A DNA stretch of 64,000 nt from Microbacterium sp. cf046 (lineage in GTDB: Bacteria > Actinomycetota > Actinomycetes > Actinomycetales > Microbacteriaceae). The notes beneath the pieces were generated by a model that saw only the letters and a list, made by a program, of their open reading frames with translations, did not search any database and was not told the origin of the DNA. Within the stretch, counting starts at the first letter, position 1, and each line of letters starts with the position of its first letter. The stretch covers positions 62,001 through 126,000 of the forward strand of contig NZ_FOZJ01000002.1 in assembly GCF_900114345.1 (NCBI RefSeq), written 5' to 3'. This document shows positions 17,620 through 25,554 of the stretch, piece after piece. The position numbers and the translations under genes were made by a program.

Positions 17620-18831
17620 TCAGGGGCCGGGGGACTCGAGGAGTCGTCGCAGCTGCGCGCCCACGGCGCGCGACTCGATGAGGAATCCGTCGTGACCGAA
17701 GTCGCTCGGCAGGACCACGGCGGCGCCATCGAGCGTTGTGCGGATGCTGCGCGCGATGCGGTGCTGGCCGTCGACGGGGAACAGTCGATCGCTGTCGATC
17801 CCGAGCACGAGCGTGGTCGCGGTGACGCGGGCCAGCGCATCCTCGACGCCGCCGCGGTCACGGCCGACATCGTGCGAGTTCATCGCCTCGACGAGGGTGA
17901 TGTAGCTGTTCGCATCGAAGCGCCGCGTGAAGCGGTTGCCGTGGAAGTCGAGGTACGAGGCCACCGCGAAGCGGCCGCCGTGGCCGAGCGGGCTCACGCC
18001 CGACTGCCAGGACCGCTGGAACCGCTGGTTGAGCTCGGTCGGGGAGCGGTAGTTGAGCAGAGCCATGCGGCGGGCCAGCGCCAGGCCTCGATGCGGGCCG
18101 TCGCCGTCGCCGGCGTCGTAGTACTCGCCGCCCTGGAATCGCGGGTCGATGTGGATCGCCTCGAGCTGCACCGAGTTCAGCGCGATCTGATCGGCCGTGT
18201 TCACCGGTGGCGCGGAGAGGATGCCGACCCGTTCGACGCGATCCGGGAAGCCGACCGCCCATTCGAGCGCGTGCATCCCGCCCATGGAGCCGCCGACGAC
18301 CGCTGCCCACACATCGATTCCCAGTGCATCGGCCAACCTCACCTGAGCGGCGACCTGGTCTCGGATCGTCAGGTACGGGAATCGCGAGGCCCACTCGTAT
18401 CCGTCCGGCGCGATGCTCGACGGCCCGGTCGACCCCTGACAGCCGCCGAGCATGTTCGGCGCGATGACGAACCATCGGTCCGTGTCGATCGCGGCACCGG
18501 GTCCGACGATGTCGTCCCACCAGCCTTCGGTGGGGTGTCCCGGGCCTGCCGGGCCACGGACGTGGCTGTCGCCGGTGAGAGCGTGGAGCACCAGCACGGC
18601 GTTGTCGCGCGCCGGCGACAGCTCGCCCCACGTCTCGTAGGCCAGGCGGTACGCGGGGAGCTCTCGACCGCCCTCGGTGCGGAAGGCGCCGAACCCGGCG
18701 AAGTGCCGATCGCCGACCGGATCGCCGTCGCGCCACGCACCTGTCGCGGGCGGGCGACCGAGCAGCAGGCGCGCGTCGGCCTCCGTCACCGGCGCGCTGG
18801 GCACCGTGTCCTCGGAGGTCTGCCAGTCCAT
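17620..18831 (-). CDS. metX: Homoserine O-acetyltransferase
   Basis: Alpha/beta-hydrolase-fold enzyme of 403 aa that acetylates homoserine with acetyl-CoA, the committed step to methionine. It has the nucleophile elbow VVGGSMGGMHALEWA with Ser near residue 182, the oxyanion region LTGDSHVRG, the signature GGCQGSTGPSSI and the late acid/His pair LGIDSDRLFPV and PSDFGHDGFLIE. Length and motifs match bacterial MetX (acetyl-specific rather than succinyl-specific by family; not tested). ATG at 18831; GAGAAT lies 6 nt upstream, a one-base variant of the leaderless hexamer. Its partner metY lies 2.1 kb upstream, separated by two unrelated genes. Confidence 0.93.
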   Translation of the reverse strand: MDWQTSEDTVPSAPVTEADARLLLGRPPATGAWRDGDPVGDRHFAGFGAFRTEGGRELPAYRLAYETWGELSPARDNAVLVLHALTGDSHVRGPAGPGHPTEGWWDDIVGPGAAIDTDRWFVIAPNMLGGCQGSTGPSSIAPDGYEWASRFPYLTIRDQVAAQVRLADALGIDVWAAVVGGSMGGMHALEWAVGFPDRVERVGILSAPPVNTADQIALNSVQLEAIHIDPRFQGGEYYDAGDGDGPHRGLALARRMALLNYRSPTELNQRFQRSWQSGVSPLGHGGRFAVASYLDFHGNRFTRRFDANSYITLVEAMNSHDVGRDRGGVEDALARVTATTLVLGIDSDRLFPVDGQHRIARSIRTTLDGAAVVLPSDFGHDGFLIESRAVGAQLRRLLESPGP

Positions 18832-18871
18832 TCCCCCATTCTCGCGTGCAGATGTGCACGGGTCGGGCGTG

Positions 18872-19897
18872 TTACGACCGACCGCTCGCCCGGCCCCTGA
18901 ACGGGAGGGTCTCGTAGAGCGCGCCGTGCTGACCGGCCATGGCGATCGCCACGCCGTCGCGGGTCTGCACGAAGCGGTGCGAGGTGTCCGCGTCTGCAGG
19001 CACCTGCGCGTCGATCTCGGGCAGGGTGCCCTTCGTCTCGTTCGAGAGCCACACGACGTCGCGCCCGATCGCCTGCCCGAGCCGCGCGACGAGATCGGCG
19101 AAGCGTCGACGCTGCTCGGCGTTCAGATACAGCAGCACGGCGCTGTGGAAGACGACGAGGGTCGCATCCGCCGGCGCCTCGGCGGCGACGTCCTCCAGCC
19201 GGTCCAGCAGATCCCCGCGGACGATCTGCGGCGGGTCGGCCGCCGCGATCCGTGCTGCCGCGTGCAGCCGCGCGACGCGGGCATCGTGGTGCGGCCCGGG
19301 CCACACCAGCGTCGCGAGCCAGGCGACCGCGTCGGGGTCGGCCGCGTCGATCGGATTCAGGTCGATGCCGCGTCGCCACACCACGTCGGGCATCCGCGCC
19401 GGGACCGCTGAGGCATCGTCGAGCGAGCATGCCAGCAGCACACCGCTCGGACCGCTGTCGGGATCGACGCGGACGACGCCCGCGGGAGTCGTGTACTCGG
19501 TGCTGTATCGGTCCGGGTACAGGCACAGCCCAGCGGAGGTGCCGACCTCGAGCAGCGCGATCGGACCTTCGATCAGTGACAGCGGAGGAAGCCAGGTCGC
19601 GCAGCGGTTCGGCTCGTTGGTCTGCGTCGTGCGCTCGAGCGCGGTCGCGATCACCCGGTCGCCGTTCGCGAGCAGCCAGTTCCTCCACTCCGGGTACGGT
19701 GCGAGCGGAGCGCCCTCCCAGCGGGCCGCGGCGAAGATCAGCGTCGGCTGCCGCCTCGCGTTCGGGAGCCGCCTCAGCAGGCCGAGCATGTCGGCGTCCG
19801 CGGCGATGCCGGTGGCCCACTCTTCGTAGAGAGGCGAGGTGTCATGCGCCCATCGGCGGCCGAAGTCGTCGTACGTGGCGGCGATCTCATCGTCCAC
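18872..19897 (-). CDS. DUF2332 domain protein
   Basis: Protein of 341 aa matching the DUF2332 family of actinobacteria and proteobacteria. Landmarks are the N-terminal SPLYEEWATGIAADADMLGLL, LLEVGTSAGLCLYPDRY (glycine-rich motif resembling the SAM-binding loop of Rossmann methyltransferases) and a late VFHSAVLLYLNAEQRRRF. A methyltransferase-like role is only an inference from that loop. GTG start; TAGGGT (19904-19909 on the minus strand) is 6 nt upstream. It lies between metX and the divergent alpha-toroid gene; no functional link is evident. Confidence 0.75.
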   Translation of the reverse strand: MDDEIAATYDDFGRRWAHDTSPLYEEWATGIAADADMLGLLRRLPNARRQPTLIFAAARWEGAPLAPYPEWRNWLLANGDRVIATALERTTQTNEPNRCATWLPPLSLIEGPIALLEVGTSAGLCLYPDRYSTEYTTPAGVVRVDPDSGPSGVLLACSLDDASAVPARMPDVVWRRGIDLNPIDAADPDAVAWLATLVWPGPHHDARVARLHAAARIAAADPPQIVRGDLLDRLEDVAAEAPADATLVVFHSAVLLYLNAEQRRRFADLVARLGQAIGRDVVWLSNETKGTLPEIDAQVPADADTSHRFVQTRDGVAIAMAGQHGALYETLPFRGRASGRS

Positions 19898-19945
19898 GAG
19901 CCCACCCTACGTCGCGCGTCGGAGCGCCGTCGTACACTCACGCCC

Positions 19946-20923
19946 ATGGACGTCACCGCCTACCTCCTGGACTCGGACCCTGCAATCCGCTGGCAGGTGA
20001 TGCGCGACCTGACCGACGCGCCGGAGGACGAGGTCGCCGCCGAGCGCGCGCGGGTGGCGACCGAGGGCTGGGGTGCGCGGCTGCTCGCCGAGCAGGCGGA
20101 GGACGGGCGATGGGACGGCGGAACCTATCGGCCCGGGTGGGCCGACGAGGAGCGTCCGTTCTTCGATGCGTGGACCGCCACGCATCCGTCGCTCGAACTG
20201 CTGCGCGAGTTCGGCCCCGACCGCGACGCGCCCGAGGTTGTCGCCGCGATCACCCGGGTCCGCGAGCACGTGCGGTGGGAGCACGACGGCCAGCCCTACT
20301 TCGACGGCGAGGTCGAGCCCTGCATCAACGGGGGCGCCCTGGCGAATGCCGCGTACTTCGGACAGGACGGCGCGCGTATCGCCGAGACGCTCCTGGCCGG
20401 ACAGCTGCCGGATGGCGGCTGGAACTGCTGGGACGAGGATGGCACGAGCCCCTCCTCCTTCCACTCCACGATCTGCGCCCTGGAGGGGCTGCGGGCGTGG
20501 CAGCAGGAGAGCGGCGGGTCGGATGCCGTGGCCGCGGCACGCGCGAGAGGCGAGGAGTATCTGCTCGCCCGGCGTTTCCTCTGGCGCGCATCCACCGGCG
20601 AACTCGTCGATCCCCGGTTCTCGATGCCGTCGTTCCCGACGCGCTGGTACTACGACGTGCTGCGCGGACTGGACTACTTCCGTCTTGCGCGCCCCGGGCG
20701 CGACGAGCGGTGCGGCGAGGCCATCGAGCTGCTCCGCGCCAGGATGCTGCCGTTCGGGCTCTGGAGGCTCGAACTGACCCATCAGGGAGCGACGCTGTTC
20801 GAGCTGGAGGCCGAGCACGAGGGCTTCCCGAGTCGCTGGATCACGCTGCGCGCCGCTCGCGTGCTGCGCTGGTGGGACGGGGCCCGATCGGAGCCCGGAA
20901 TGCCGAAGCGCCCGACCACCTGA
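19946..20923 (+). CDS. Alpha-toroid (terpenoid cyclase/prenyltransferase-like) protein, function unknown
   Basis: Protein of 325 aa with repeats resembling the QW motifs of squalene cyclases and prenyltransferases: EQAEDGRWDGGTY near residue 50 and QLPDGGWNCWDEDG near residue 155, followed by SSFHSTICALEGL and WYYDVLRGLDYF. It is half the length of squalene-hopene cyclase and lacks a DXDD protonation motif that I can see, so cyclase activity is doubtful; the fold is likely an alpha/alpha toroid used for another role. ATG start with TACACT (19933-19938) 7 nt upstream. The stop lies in the loop of a 12-bp terminator hairpin. Confidence 0.6.
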   Translation: MDVTAYLLDSDPAIRWQVMRDLTDAPEDEVAAERARVATEGWGARLLAEQAEDGRWDGGTYRPGWADEERPFFDAWTATHPSLELLREFGPDRDAPEVVAAITRVREHVRWEHDGQPYFDGEVEPCINGGALANAAYFGQDGARIAETLLAGQLPDGGWNCWDEDGTSPSSFHSTICALEGLRAWQQESGGSDAVAAARARGEEYLLARRFLWRASTGELVDPRFSMPSFPTRWYYDVLRGLDYFRLARPGRDERCGEAIELLRARMLPFGLWRLELTHQGATLFELEAEHEGFPSRWITLRAARVLRWWDGARSEPGMPKRPTT

Positions 20924-20939
20924 GTGATCGGGCGCTTCG
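20904..20939. terminator. 12-bp perfect hairpin terminator around the stop codon
   Basis: CGAAGCGCCCGA (20904-20915) pairs perfectly with TCGGGCGCTTCG (20928-20939); the 12-nt loop contains the TGA of the alpha-toroid gene. It also lies downstream of metY on the opposite strand and could serve both. Confidence 0.75.
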
Positions 20940-20969
20940 AGGATGCTGGTGCATCCCCCCTTGCACAGG

Positions 20970-22292
20970 TCAGGCGCGCGCGGCCTCGCTGACCCGGCGA
21001 GCGGCGGCCAGCGCCTGCTCGAGGTCGGCCTTGAGGTCGTCGATGTTCTCGAGTCCGAGCGAGAGGCGCACGAGGCCCGGCGTGACACCGGTCGTGAGCT
21101 GCTGCTCGGGAGTCAGCTGCGAGTGCGTCGTGGACGCGGGGTGGATCACGAGCGATCGCACATCGCCGATGTTCGCGAGGTGGCTGAAGAGGGTCAGTGC
21201 GTTGACGAACTCACGGCCCGCTTCGACACCGCCCTTGAGCTCGAACGACAGCACTGCGCCGACGCCCTTGGGCGCGTACTCGTTCGCCTTCGCGTACCAG
21301 GGCGACGTGGGCAGGCCGGAGTAGTTGACCGACGCGACATCGGACTGGTTCTCGAGCCACTCCGCGATCTCCTGCGCGTTCTGCACGTGACGCTCGATGC
21401 GCAGCGACAGCGTCTCGATCCCCTGGATCAGCAGCCACGCGCTCTGCGGCGAGATGGCGGAGCCGAGGTCGCGCAGCAGCTGCACGCGGGCCTTGATGAT
21501 GTACGCCAGTGCGTCGCCGACGGCCGCGGTGTAGCTCGCGCCGTGGTAGCTCGGGTCGGGAACGGTCAGGCCCGGGAACTTGTCGACGTTCTTGGACCAC
21601 TCGAACGTGCCGCCGTCGACGATGACGCCGCCGATGACCGTGCCGTGGCCGCCCAGGAACTTCGTGGCGGAGTGCACCACGATGTCGGCGCCGAACTCGA
21701 AGGGCTTGATCAGGTAGGGCGTCGCGATCGTGTTGTCGACGATCAGCGGGATGCCGTTCTCGTGAGCCACATCGGCGACGAGGCGGATGTCGAGGATGTT
21801 GATCTTCGGGTTGCCGATCGTCTCGGCGAAGAAGAGCTTCGTGTTCGGTCGGACCGCGGCGCGCCACTCCTCGGCGTCGTCCTGGTTCTCGACGAACGTG
21901 ACATCGATGCCGAGCTTCTTGAGCGTGTACTTGAACAGGTTGTACGTGCCGCCGTAGATCGAGCTCGACGAGACGATGTGGTCGCCGGCCTCCGCGATGT
22001 TGAGCACGGCGAACGTCTCGGCGGCCTGGCCGCTGGCGACGAGGAGGGCACCGGTGCCGCCCTCGAGCGCGGCGACCCGCTCTTCCACGACGGCCTGCGT
22101 CGGGTTCTGGATGCGGGTGTAGATGTTGCCGAACTCGGCGAGCGCGAACAGGTTCGCCGCGTGCGTCGTGTTGTCGAAGACGTAGGACGTCGTCTGATAG
22201 ATCGGGGTGGCGCGAGCCTTGGTCACCGGGTCCGGCTGGGCGCCGGAGTGGATCTGCTTGGTCTCGAAGCGCCAGTTCTCGGGTGCGGACAT
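20970..22292 (-). CDS. metY: O-acetylhomoserine aminocarboxypropyltransferase (sulfhydrylase)
   Basis: PLP enzyme of 440 aa converting O-acetylhomoserine and sulfide to homocysteine, the step after MetX. It has the Cys/Met metabolism fold with TTSYVFDNTTHAANLF, YTRIQNPTQAVVEERVAALEGG, the PLP-lysine segment VVHSATKFLGGHGTVIGG and a C-terminal SVGLE-type IRLSLGLENIDDL (here VRLSLGLENIDDL). Length and motifs indicate MetY rather than the shorter MetB. The ATG at 22292 is chosen over 22298 because AGGAG lies 7 nt upstream of it but only 1 nt from the other. Promoter with TTGACA at 22369-22374. No SAM riboswitch is seen. Confidence 0.93.
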   Translation of the reverse strand: MSAPENWRFETKQIHSGAQPDPVTKARATPIYQTTSYVFDNTTHAANLFALAEFGNIYTRIQNPTQAVVEERVAALEGGTGALLVASGQAAETFAVLNIAEAGDHIVSSSSIYGGTYNLFKYTLKKLGIDVTFVENQDDAEEWRAAVRPNTKLFFAETIGNPKINILDIRLVADVAHENGIPLIVDNTIATPYLIKPFEFGADIVVHSATKFLGGHGTVIGGVIVDGGTFEWSKNVDKFPGLTVPDPSYHGASYTAAVGDALAYIIKARVQLLRDLGSAISPQSAWLLIQGIETLSLRIERHVQNAQEIAEWLENQSDVASVNYSGLPTSPWYAKANEYAPKGVGAVLSFELKGGVEAGREFVNALTLFSHLANIGDVRSLVIHPASTTHSQLTPEQQLTTGVTPGLVRLSLGLENIDDLKADLEQALAAARRVSEAARA

Positions 22293-22348
22293 GTGCATGC
22301 TCCTGCGGGTATGTCGAGCGGCGACGGCGGATGCCGTGGCCTGCATCG

Positions 22349-22374
22349 AGAGTATGGATGCGGCATCCTGTCAA
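22349..22374 (-). promoter_or_regulatory. metY promoter with palindromic element in the spacer
   Basis: Perfect -35 TTGACA (22374-22369) followed by GGATGCCGCATCC (22368-22356), a palindrome with a one-base centre, and a possible -10 TACTCT (22354-22349, spacer 14 nt, shorter than usual). GACAGGATGCCGCATCC recurs exactly at the MFS promoter near 15600. Confidence 0.5.
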
Positions 22375-22468
22375 CAACGAACCGGAAATGTTACGTAATA
22401 CGGGTCCGGCGCCGAGCGGCCCGGCCGAAGCATGTTCTGCGGTGGGCGATCCTCGGTAGCGTGGACGC

Positions 22469-23254
22469 ATGGCGACTCGACGTGCAGTGGTGACAGGAGC
22501 GAGCTCGGGCATCGGCGAGGCCTCCGTGCGCGCGCTCCGCTCGACCGGGTGGGACGTGGTCGGCGTTGCCCGGCGCGCTGATCGTCTGCAGCAGCTCGAG
22601 GAGGAGACCGGAGCCGTCGCGTTCGCCGCGGATCTGACCCGTCAGGAAGACGTCGACGCGCTCGCGGCATGGCTCGCCGAGACCGGCCCCGTGCACGCCC
22701 TCGTCCAGGTCGCCGGCGGCGCTCGCGGCACCGACCGCGTCGAAGACGCCAAGCCCGAGGACTGGCAGTGGATGTTCGATGTCAACGTGCTCTCGGCCCA
22801 GCGGCTCGTCGCGGCGCTGCTGCCCCAGCTTCGCGCGGCGGCCGCGTCCGACGGCCACGCCGACACGCTCTTCGTCACCTCGACGGCAGCCTTCACCGCC
22901 TACCCGGGCGGCTCCGGCTACAACGCGGGCAAGGCGGCCGAGGCGATGATCGCCCACGTGCTGCGGCTGGAGCTGAACGGCGAGCCGATCCGTGTCATCG
23001 AGGTCGCGCCCGGGATGGTCTTCACCGAGGAGTTCACGCTCAACCGGCTCGGAGGCGATCGGGATGCCGCCGAGCGGGTCTACGAGGGCGTGGAGAATCC
23101 GCTCACGGCGGGCGATGTCGCCGACGTGATCGCGTACGCGCTCAACGCGCCGGGGCATGTGAACCTCGACCTCATCACGATGCGCCCCGTTGCGCAGTCG
23201 GCCCAGCATCTGCTCGCCCGCGGCCCGCTGCGCGTGCGCGGCGGCTCGGACTGA
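22469..23254 (+). CDS. Short-chain dehydrogenase/reductase
   Basis: Classical SDR of 261 aa: NAD(P)-binding TGASSGIGEA at residues 9-18, ADLTRQEDVD acidic contact, VQVAGGARG in place of the NNAG motif, catalytic Ser in FVTSTAAFT and the YNAGK Tyr/Lys pair. It looks like the YdfG/serine 3-dehydrogenase-type subgroup, which oxidises 3-hydroxy acids, but substrate is uncertain. ATG with TAGCGT (22457-22462) 6 nt upstream, probably leaderless. Divergent from metY over 176 bp that includes the palindrome TTACGTAA (22391-22398). The phosphoribosyltransferase gene follows after 49 bp. Confidence 0.85.
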   Translation: MATRRAVVTGASSGIGEASVRALRSTGWDVVGVARRADRLQQLEEETGAVAFAADLTRQEDVDALAAWLAETGPVHALVQVAGGARGTDRVEDAKPEDWQWMFDVNVLSAQRLVAALLPQLRAAAASDGHADTLFVTSTAAFTAYPGGSGYNAGKAAEAMIAHVLRLELNGEPIRVIEVAPGMVFTEEFTLNRLGGDRDAAERVYEGVENPLTAGDVADVIAYALNAPGHVNLDLITMRPVAQSAQHLLARGPLRVRGGSD

Positions 23255-23303
23255 CAGCCGCCGATTCAGGAACGACCGACGACGAACGCAGGAGGCTGCT
23301 GGG

Positions 23304-23813
23304 ATGGTGGATGCGACAGGGGAGCGCGAACGGCTCTCATGGGAGCAGTTCGGTGAGGCATCGCGGGAGCTCGCCCGCTCGATCCTGCGGGACGGCTTCG
23401 AGCCGGAGGTGGTCGTCGCAATCGCACGCGGGGGGCTGCTCCCGGCGGGCGCGATCGCGTACGCGCTCGGCGCGAAGAACTGCGGCGCGCTGAACGTCGA
23501 GTTCTACACGGGGATCGGAACCGTCCTGGACGCTCCCGAGGTCCTTCCTCCGGCGCTGGACATCTCGTATCTCCGCGGCCGCCGCGTGCTGCTCGTGGAC
23601 GACGTCGCCGACAGCGGCCGCACGCTCGCTCTCGCCGTGCAGCTCCTGCGCGACAGCGGCGCCGACGTGCGGTCGGTCACGGTCTACACGAAGCCCGCAT
23701 CGATCGCGATGCCCGACTACTCGTGGCGTGAGACGTCCCTGTGGATCGATTTCCCGTGGTCGTGGCAGGGGACCGTGACCCTCGACGGCTCGGCGGGCGC
23801 CGAGGGGGCCTGA
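23304..23813 (+). CDS. Phosphoribosyltransferase
   Basis: Type I phosphoribosyltransferase of 169 aa. The PRPP-binding motif [14 protein letters not shown] is at about residues 94-107, preceded by [23 protein letters not shown], typical of Gpt-like purine (xanthine/hypoxanthine/guanine) enzymes. Base specificity cannot be set from sequence. ATG at 23304 has AGGAGG about 8 nt upstream, a clear SD, in contrast to the many leaderless neighbours. It is followed 4 bp later by ung, suggesting one transcript; together they handle nucleobases. Confidence 0.8.
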   Translation: MVDATGERERLSWEQFGEASRELARSILRDGFEPEVVVAIARGGLLPAGAIAYALGAKNCGALNVEFYTGIGTVLDAPEVLPPALDISYLRGRRVLLVDDVADSGRTLALAVQLLRDSGADVRSVTVYTKPASIAMPDYSWRETSLWIDFPWSWQGTVTLDGSAGAEGA

Positions 23814-23817
23814 GCGC

Positions 23818-24510
23818 ATGGCGCGGTCGCTCCCCGAACTCGCCGAGGCGGGCCTCATCGACGCGGGCTGGGCGCGTGCCCTCGAGCCGGTCGCGCCGGA
23901 CATCGCGGCGCTCGGGGATCGACTGCGCGCCGAGGTCGCGGCGGGGCGACGATACCTGCCCGCGGGAGATCACGTGCTGCGCGCCTTCCAGCGGCCGCTC
24001 ACGGACGTGAAGGTCCTGATCGTCGGCCAGGACCCGTACCCGACCCCCGGTCATCCGATCGGTCTCTCGTTCGCGGTGGACAAGCACGTCCGGCCGCTGC
24101 CGCGGAGCCTGTCGAACATCTACCAGGAGCTGGACGCCGATCTCGGCATCCCGCCCGCGCCGCACGGCGACCTGTCCGCGTGGAGCGATCAGGGCGTGAT
24201 GCTGCTGAACAGAGTGCTCACGGTCGCGCCCGGCGCACCGGCATCCCATCGCGGCTGGGGGTGGGAGAAGGTGACCGAGCACGCGATACGTGAGCTGGTC
24301 GCGCGAGGGGAAGCGCTCGTGGCGGTCCTCTGGGGGCGGGATGCCGCGAACCTGCGACCGCTGCTCGGATCCACCCCGATCATCGAGTCGCCGCACCCGT
24401 CTCCGCTGTCTGCGAGCAGGGGATTCTTCGGGTCGAAGCCCTTCTCGCAGGCGAACGAACTGCTCGCTCAGCAGGGCGCCGACCCGGTCGATTGGCGAGT
24501 CCCGGCGTGA
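23818..24510 (+). CDS. ung: Uracil-DNA glycosylase, family 1
   Basis: DNA repair enzyme of 230 aa that removes uracil from DNA. The water-activating loop [17 protein letters not shown] carries the catalytic Asp near residue 71, LLNRVLTV gives the uracil-specificity Asn, and [19 protein letters not shown] supplies the DNA-intercalation loop with its His. All catalytic elements are intact and the length is normal. Start ATG lies 4 bp after the stop of the phosphoribosyltransferase gene, implying co-translation. Confidence 0.95.
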   Translation: MARSLPELAEAGLIDAGWARALEPVAPDIAALGDRLRAEVAAGRRYLPAGDHVLRAFQRPLTDVKVLIVGQDPYPTPGHPIGLSFAVDKHVRPLPRSLSNIYQELDADLGIPPAPHGDLSAWSDQGVMLLNRVLTVAPGAPASHRGWGWEKVTEHAIRELVARGEALVAVLWGRDAANLRPLLGSTPIIESPHPSPLSASRGFFGSKPFSQANELLAQQGADPVDWRVPA

Positions 24511-24525
24511 GCGTAGGCTGTCGGA

Positions 24526-25137
24526 ATGCTCGAGGAGGAATACGACCGGGATCGCCGCAGACTTCCGCGGCACCTGCGCAAGCCCCCTCCGCCTGAGCCC
24601 GGCTTCTCGTACAAGATCCGGCCGATCGAGGACCGCGACATCCCGGACATCCGCGAGATCTACAACTACTACGTGACCAATTCGGTCGTCACGTTCGATG
24701 AGAAGAAGTGGACGCTCGCGCAGTGGCGGGACAAGGCCGCCCAACTCGCGAAGCTCGGTCTGCCGTTCCTGGTCGCTCAGTCGCCGTCGGGGCAGATCCT
24801 CGGGTACGCCCTCGTGCAGCCGATGTCGAGCAAGTCCGCGTACCGGTTCTCGGTCGAGAACTCGATCTACCTCGGGCACGCCGCGGCCGGCAAGGGTCTG
24901 GGACGGGCGCTGCTGGAGGCTCTGATCGAGGCCTGCGAGCAGGCCGGTATCCGCGAGATCGTCGCCGTGATCAGCGACAAAGGGGCCGAGGCGTCCGTCG
25001 CCCTGCACGAGAAGCTCGGTTTCGTCGAGGTCGGGCGCATGGGCCGGGTCGGCTTCAAGTTCGGGCGCTGGCTCGGCACGATCTACCTGCAGAAGCACCT
25101 GAAGCCCGCCAAGAAGCGGCGCCTGTTCGGCCGCTGA
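24526..25137 (+). CDS. GNAT N-acetyltransferase, PAT/MnaT-like
   Basis: Protein of 203 aa with a GNAT domain from about residue 28 after a basic N-terminal tail. The start of the domain (IRPIEDRDIPDIREIYNYYVTNSVVTFDE) and the acetyl-CoA loop AGKGLGRALLEALIEACE resemble phosphinothricin/methionine-sulfone acetyltransferases, and HEKLGFVEVGRMGRVGFKFGRW is diagnostic of that subgroup. The chain ends in a basic tail (KPAKKRRLFGR). Substrate not assigned. TAGGCT (24514-24519) is 6 nt before the ATG. Confidence 0.82.
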   Translation: MLEEEYDRDRRRLPRHLRKPPPPEPGFSYKIRPIEDRDIPDIREIYNYYVTNSVVTFDEKKWTLAQWRDKAAQLAKLGLPFLVAQSPSGQILGYALVQPMSSKSAYRFSVENSIYLGHAAAGKGLGRALLEALIEACEQAGIREIVAVISDKGAEASVALHEKLGFVEVGRMGRVGFKFGRWLGTIYLQKHLKPAKKRRLFGR

Positions 25138-25554
25138 TCAGCGCGGCGAGCCGGGCCGCTCGCCGCCGGTCTCCGCGGACCGGACGGCGTCGATGAGATC
25201 CCGCCACGGGCCCTGCACCTCGGGGTCGGCGAGGGCTGCCGCACGGGCCGCGTCGCCGCACCTCGCGTCGACCCGCCACATGAACAGGTCGGCGCCGTTC
25301 GGGGCGATCGGGCGCCCGGGATCGGCGGCATCCCACGGGCACTCGTCGATGAGGGCGATCCACTGCGGCGTCTCTGCCGTGTCGGGCTGGGCGTGCCAGG
25401 TGCGTCGCAACCCGGCGAATCCGCCGGTGCGGGTGACCGTCACCGCGACAGCGATGATCCCGTCATCCGTTCGCTGCTCGCCGTCCGAGCCGCGGCGGGT
25501 TCGCGCTGACTCGTGGTCCGGGGTGCGGCCGTCAGGCGCTGTCGGGTCCGTCAT
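25138..25554 (-). CDS. Emfourin-type protealysin inhibitor
   Basis: Protein of 138 aa whose C-terminal 90 residues match the emfourin (M4in) family: AVTVTRTGGFAGLRRTW, a central acidic loop, then DLFMWRVDARCG. Emfourins are slow, tight-binding inhibitors of protealysin-like M4 proteases and are encoded beside them. Here it lies directly downstream of, and overlaps by 23 bp, an M4 protease gene, which fits exactly. The first 45 residues are polar, probably disordered. Start ATG at 25554 is inside the protease frame; no separate promoter is seen. Assignment from family pattern plus context. Confidence 0.8.
   Translation of the reverse strand: MTDPTAPDGRTPDHESARTRRGSDGEQRTDDGIIAVAVTVTRTGGFAGLRRTWHAQPDTAETPQWIALIDECPWDAADPGRPIAPNGADLFMWRVDARCGDAARAAALADPEVQGPWRDLIDAVRSAETGGERPGSPR

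Noticed and set aside
22293..22468. SAM riboswitch upstream of metY
   Set aside because: No SAM aptamer core or terminator pair is visible in the 176-bp region.
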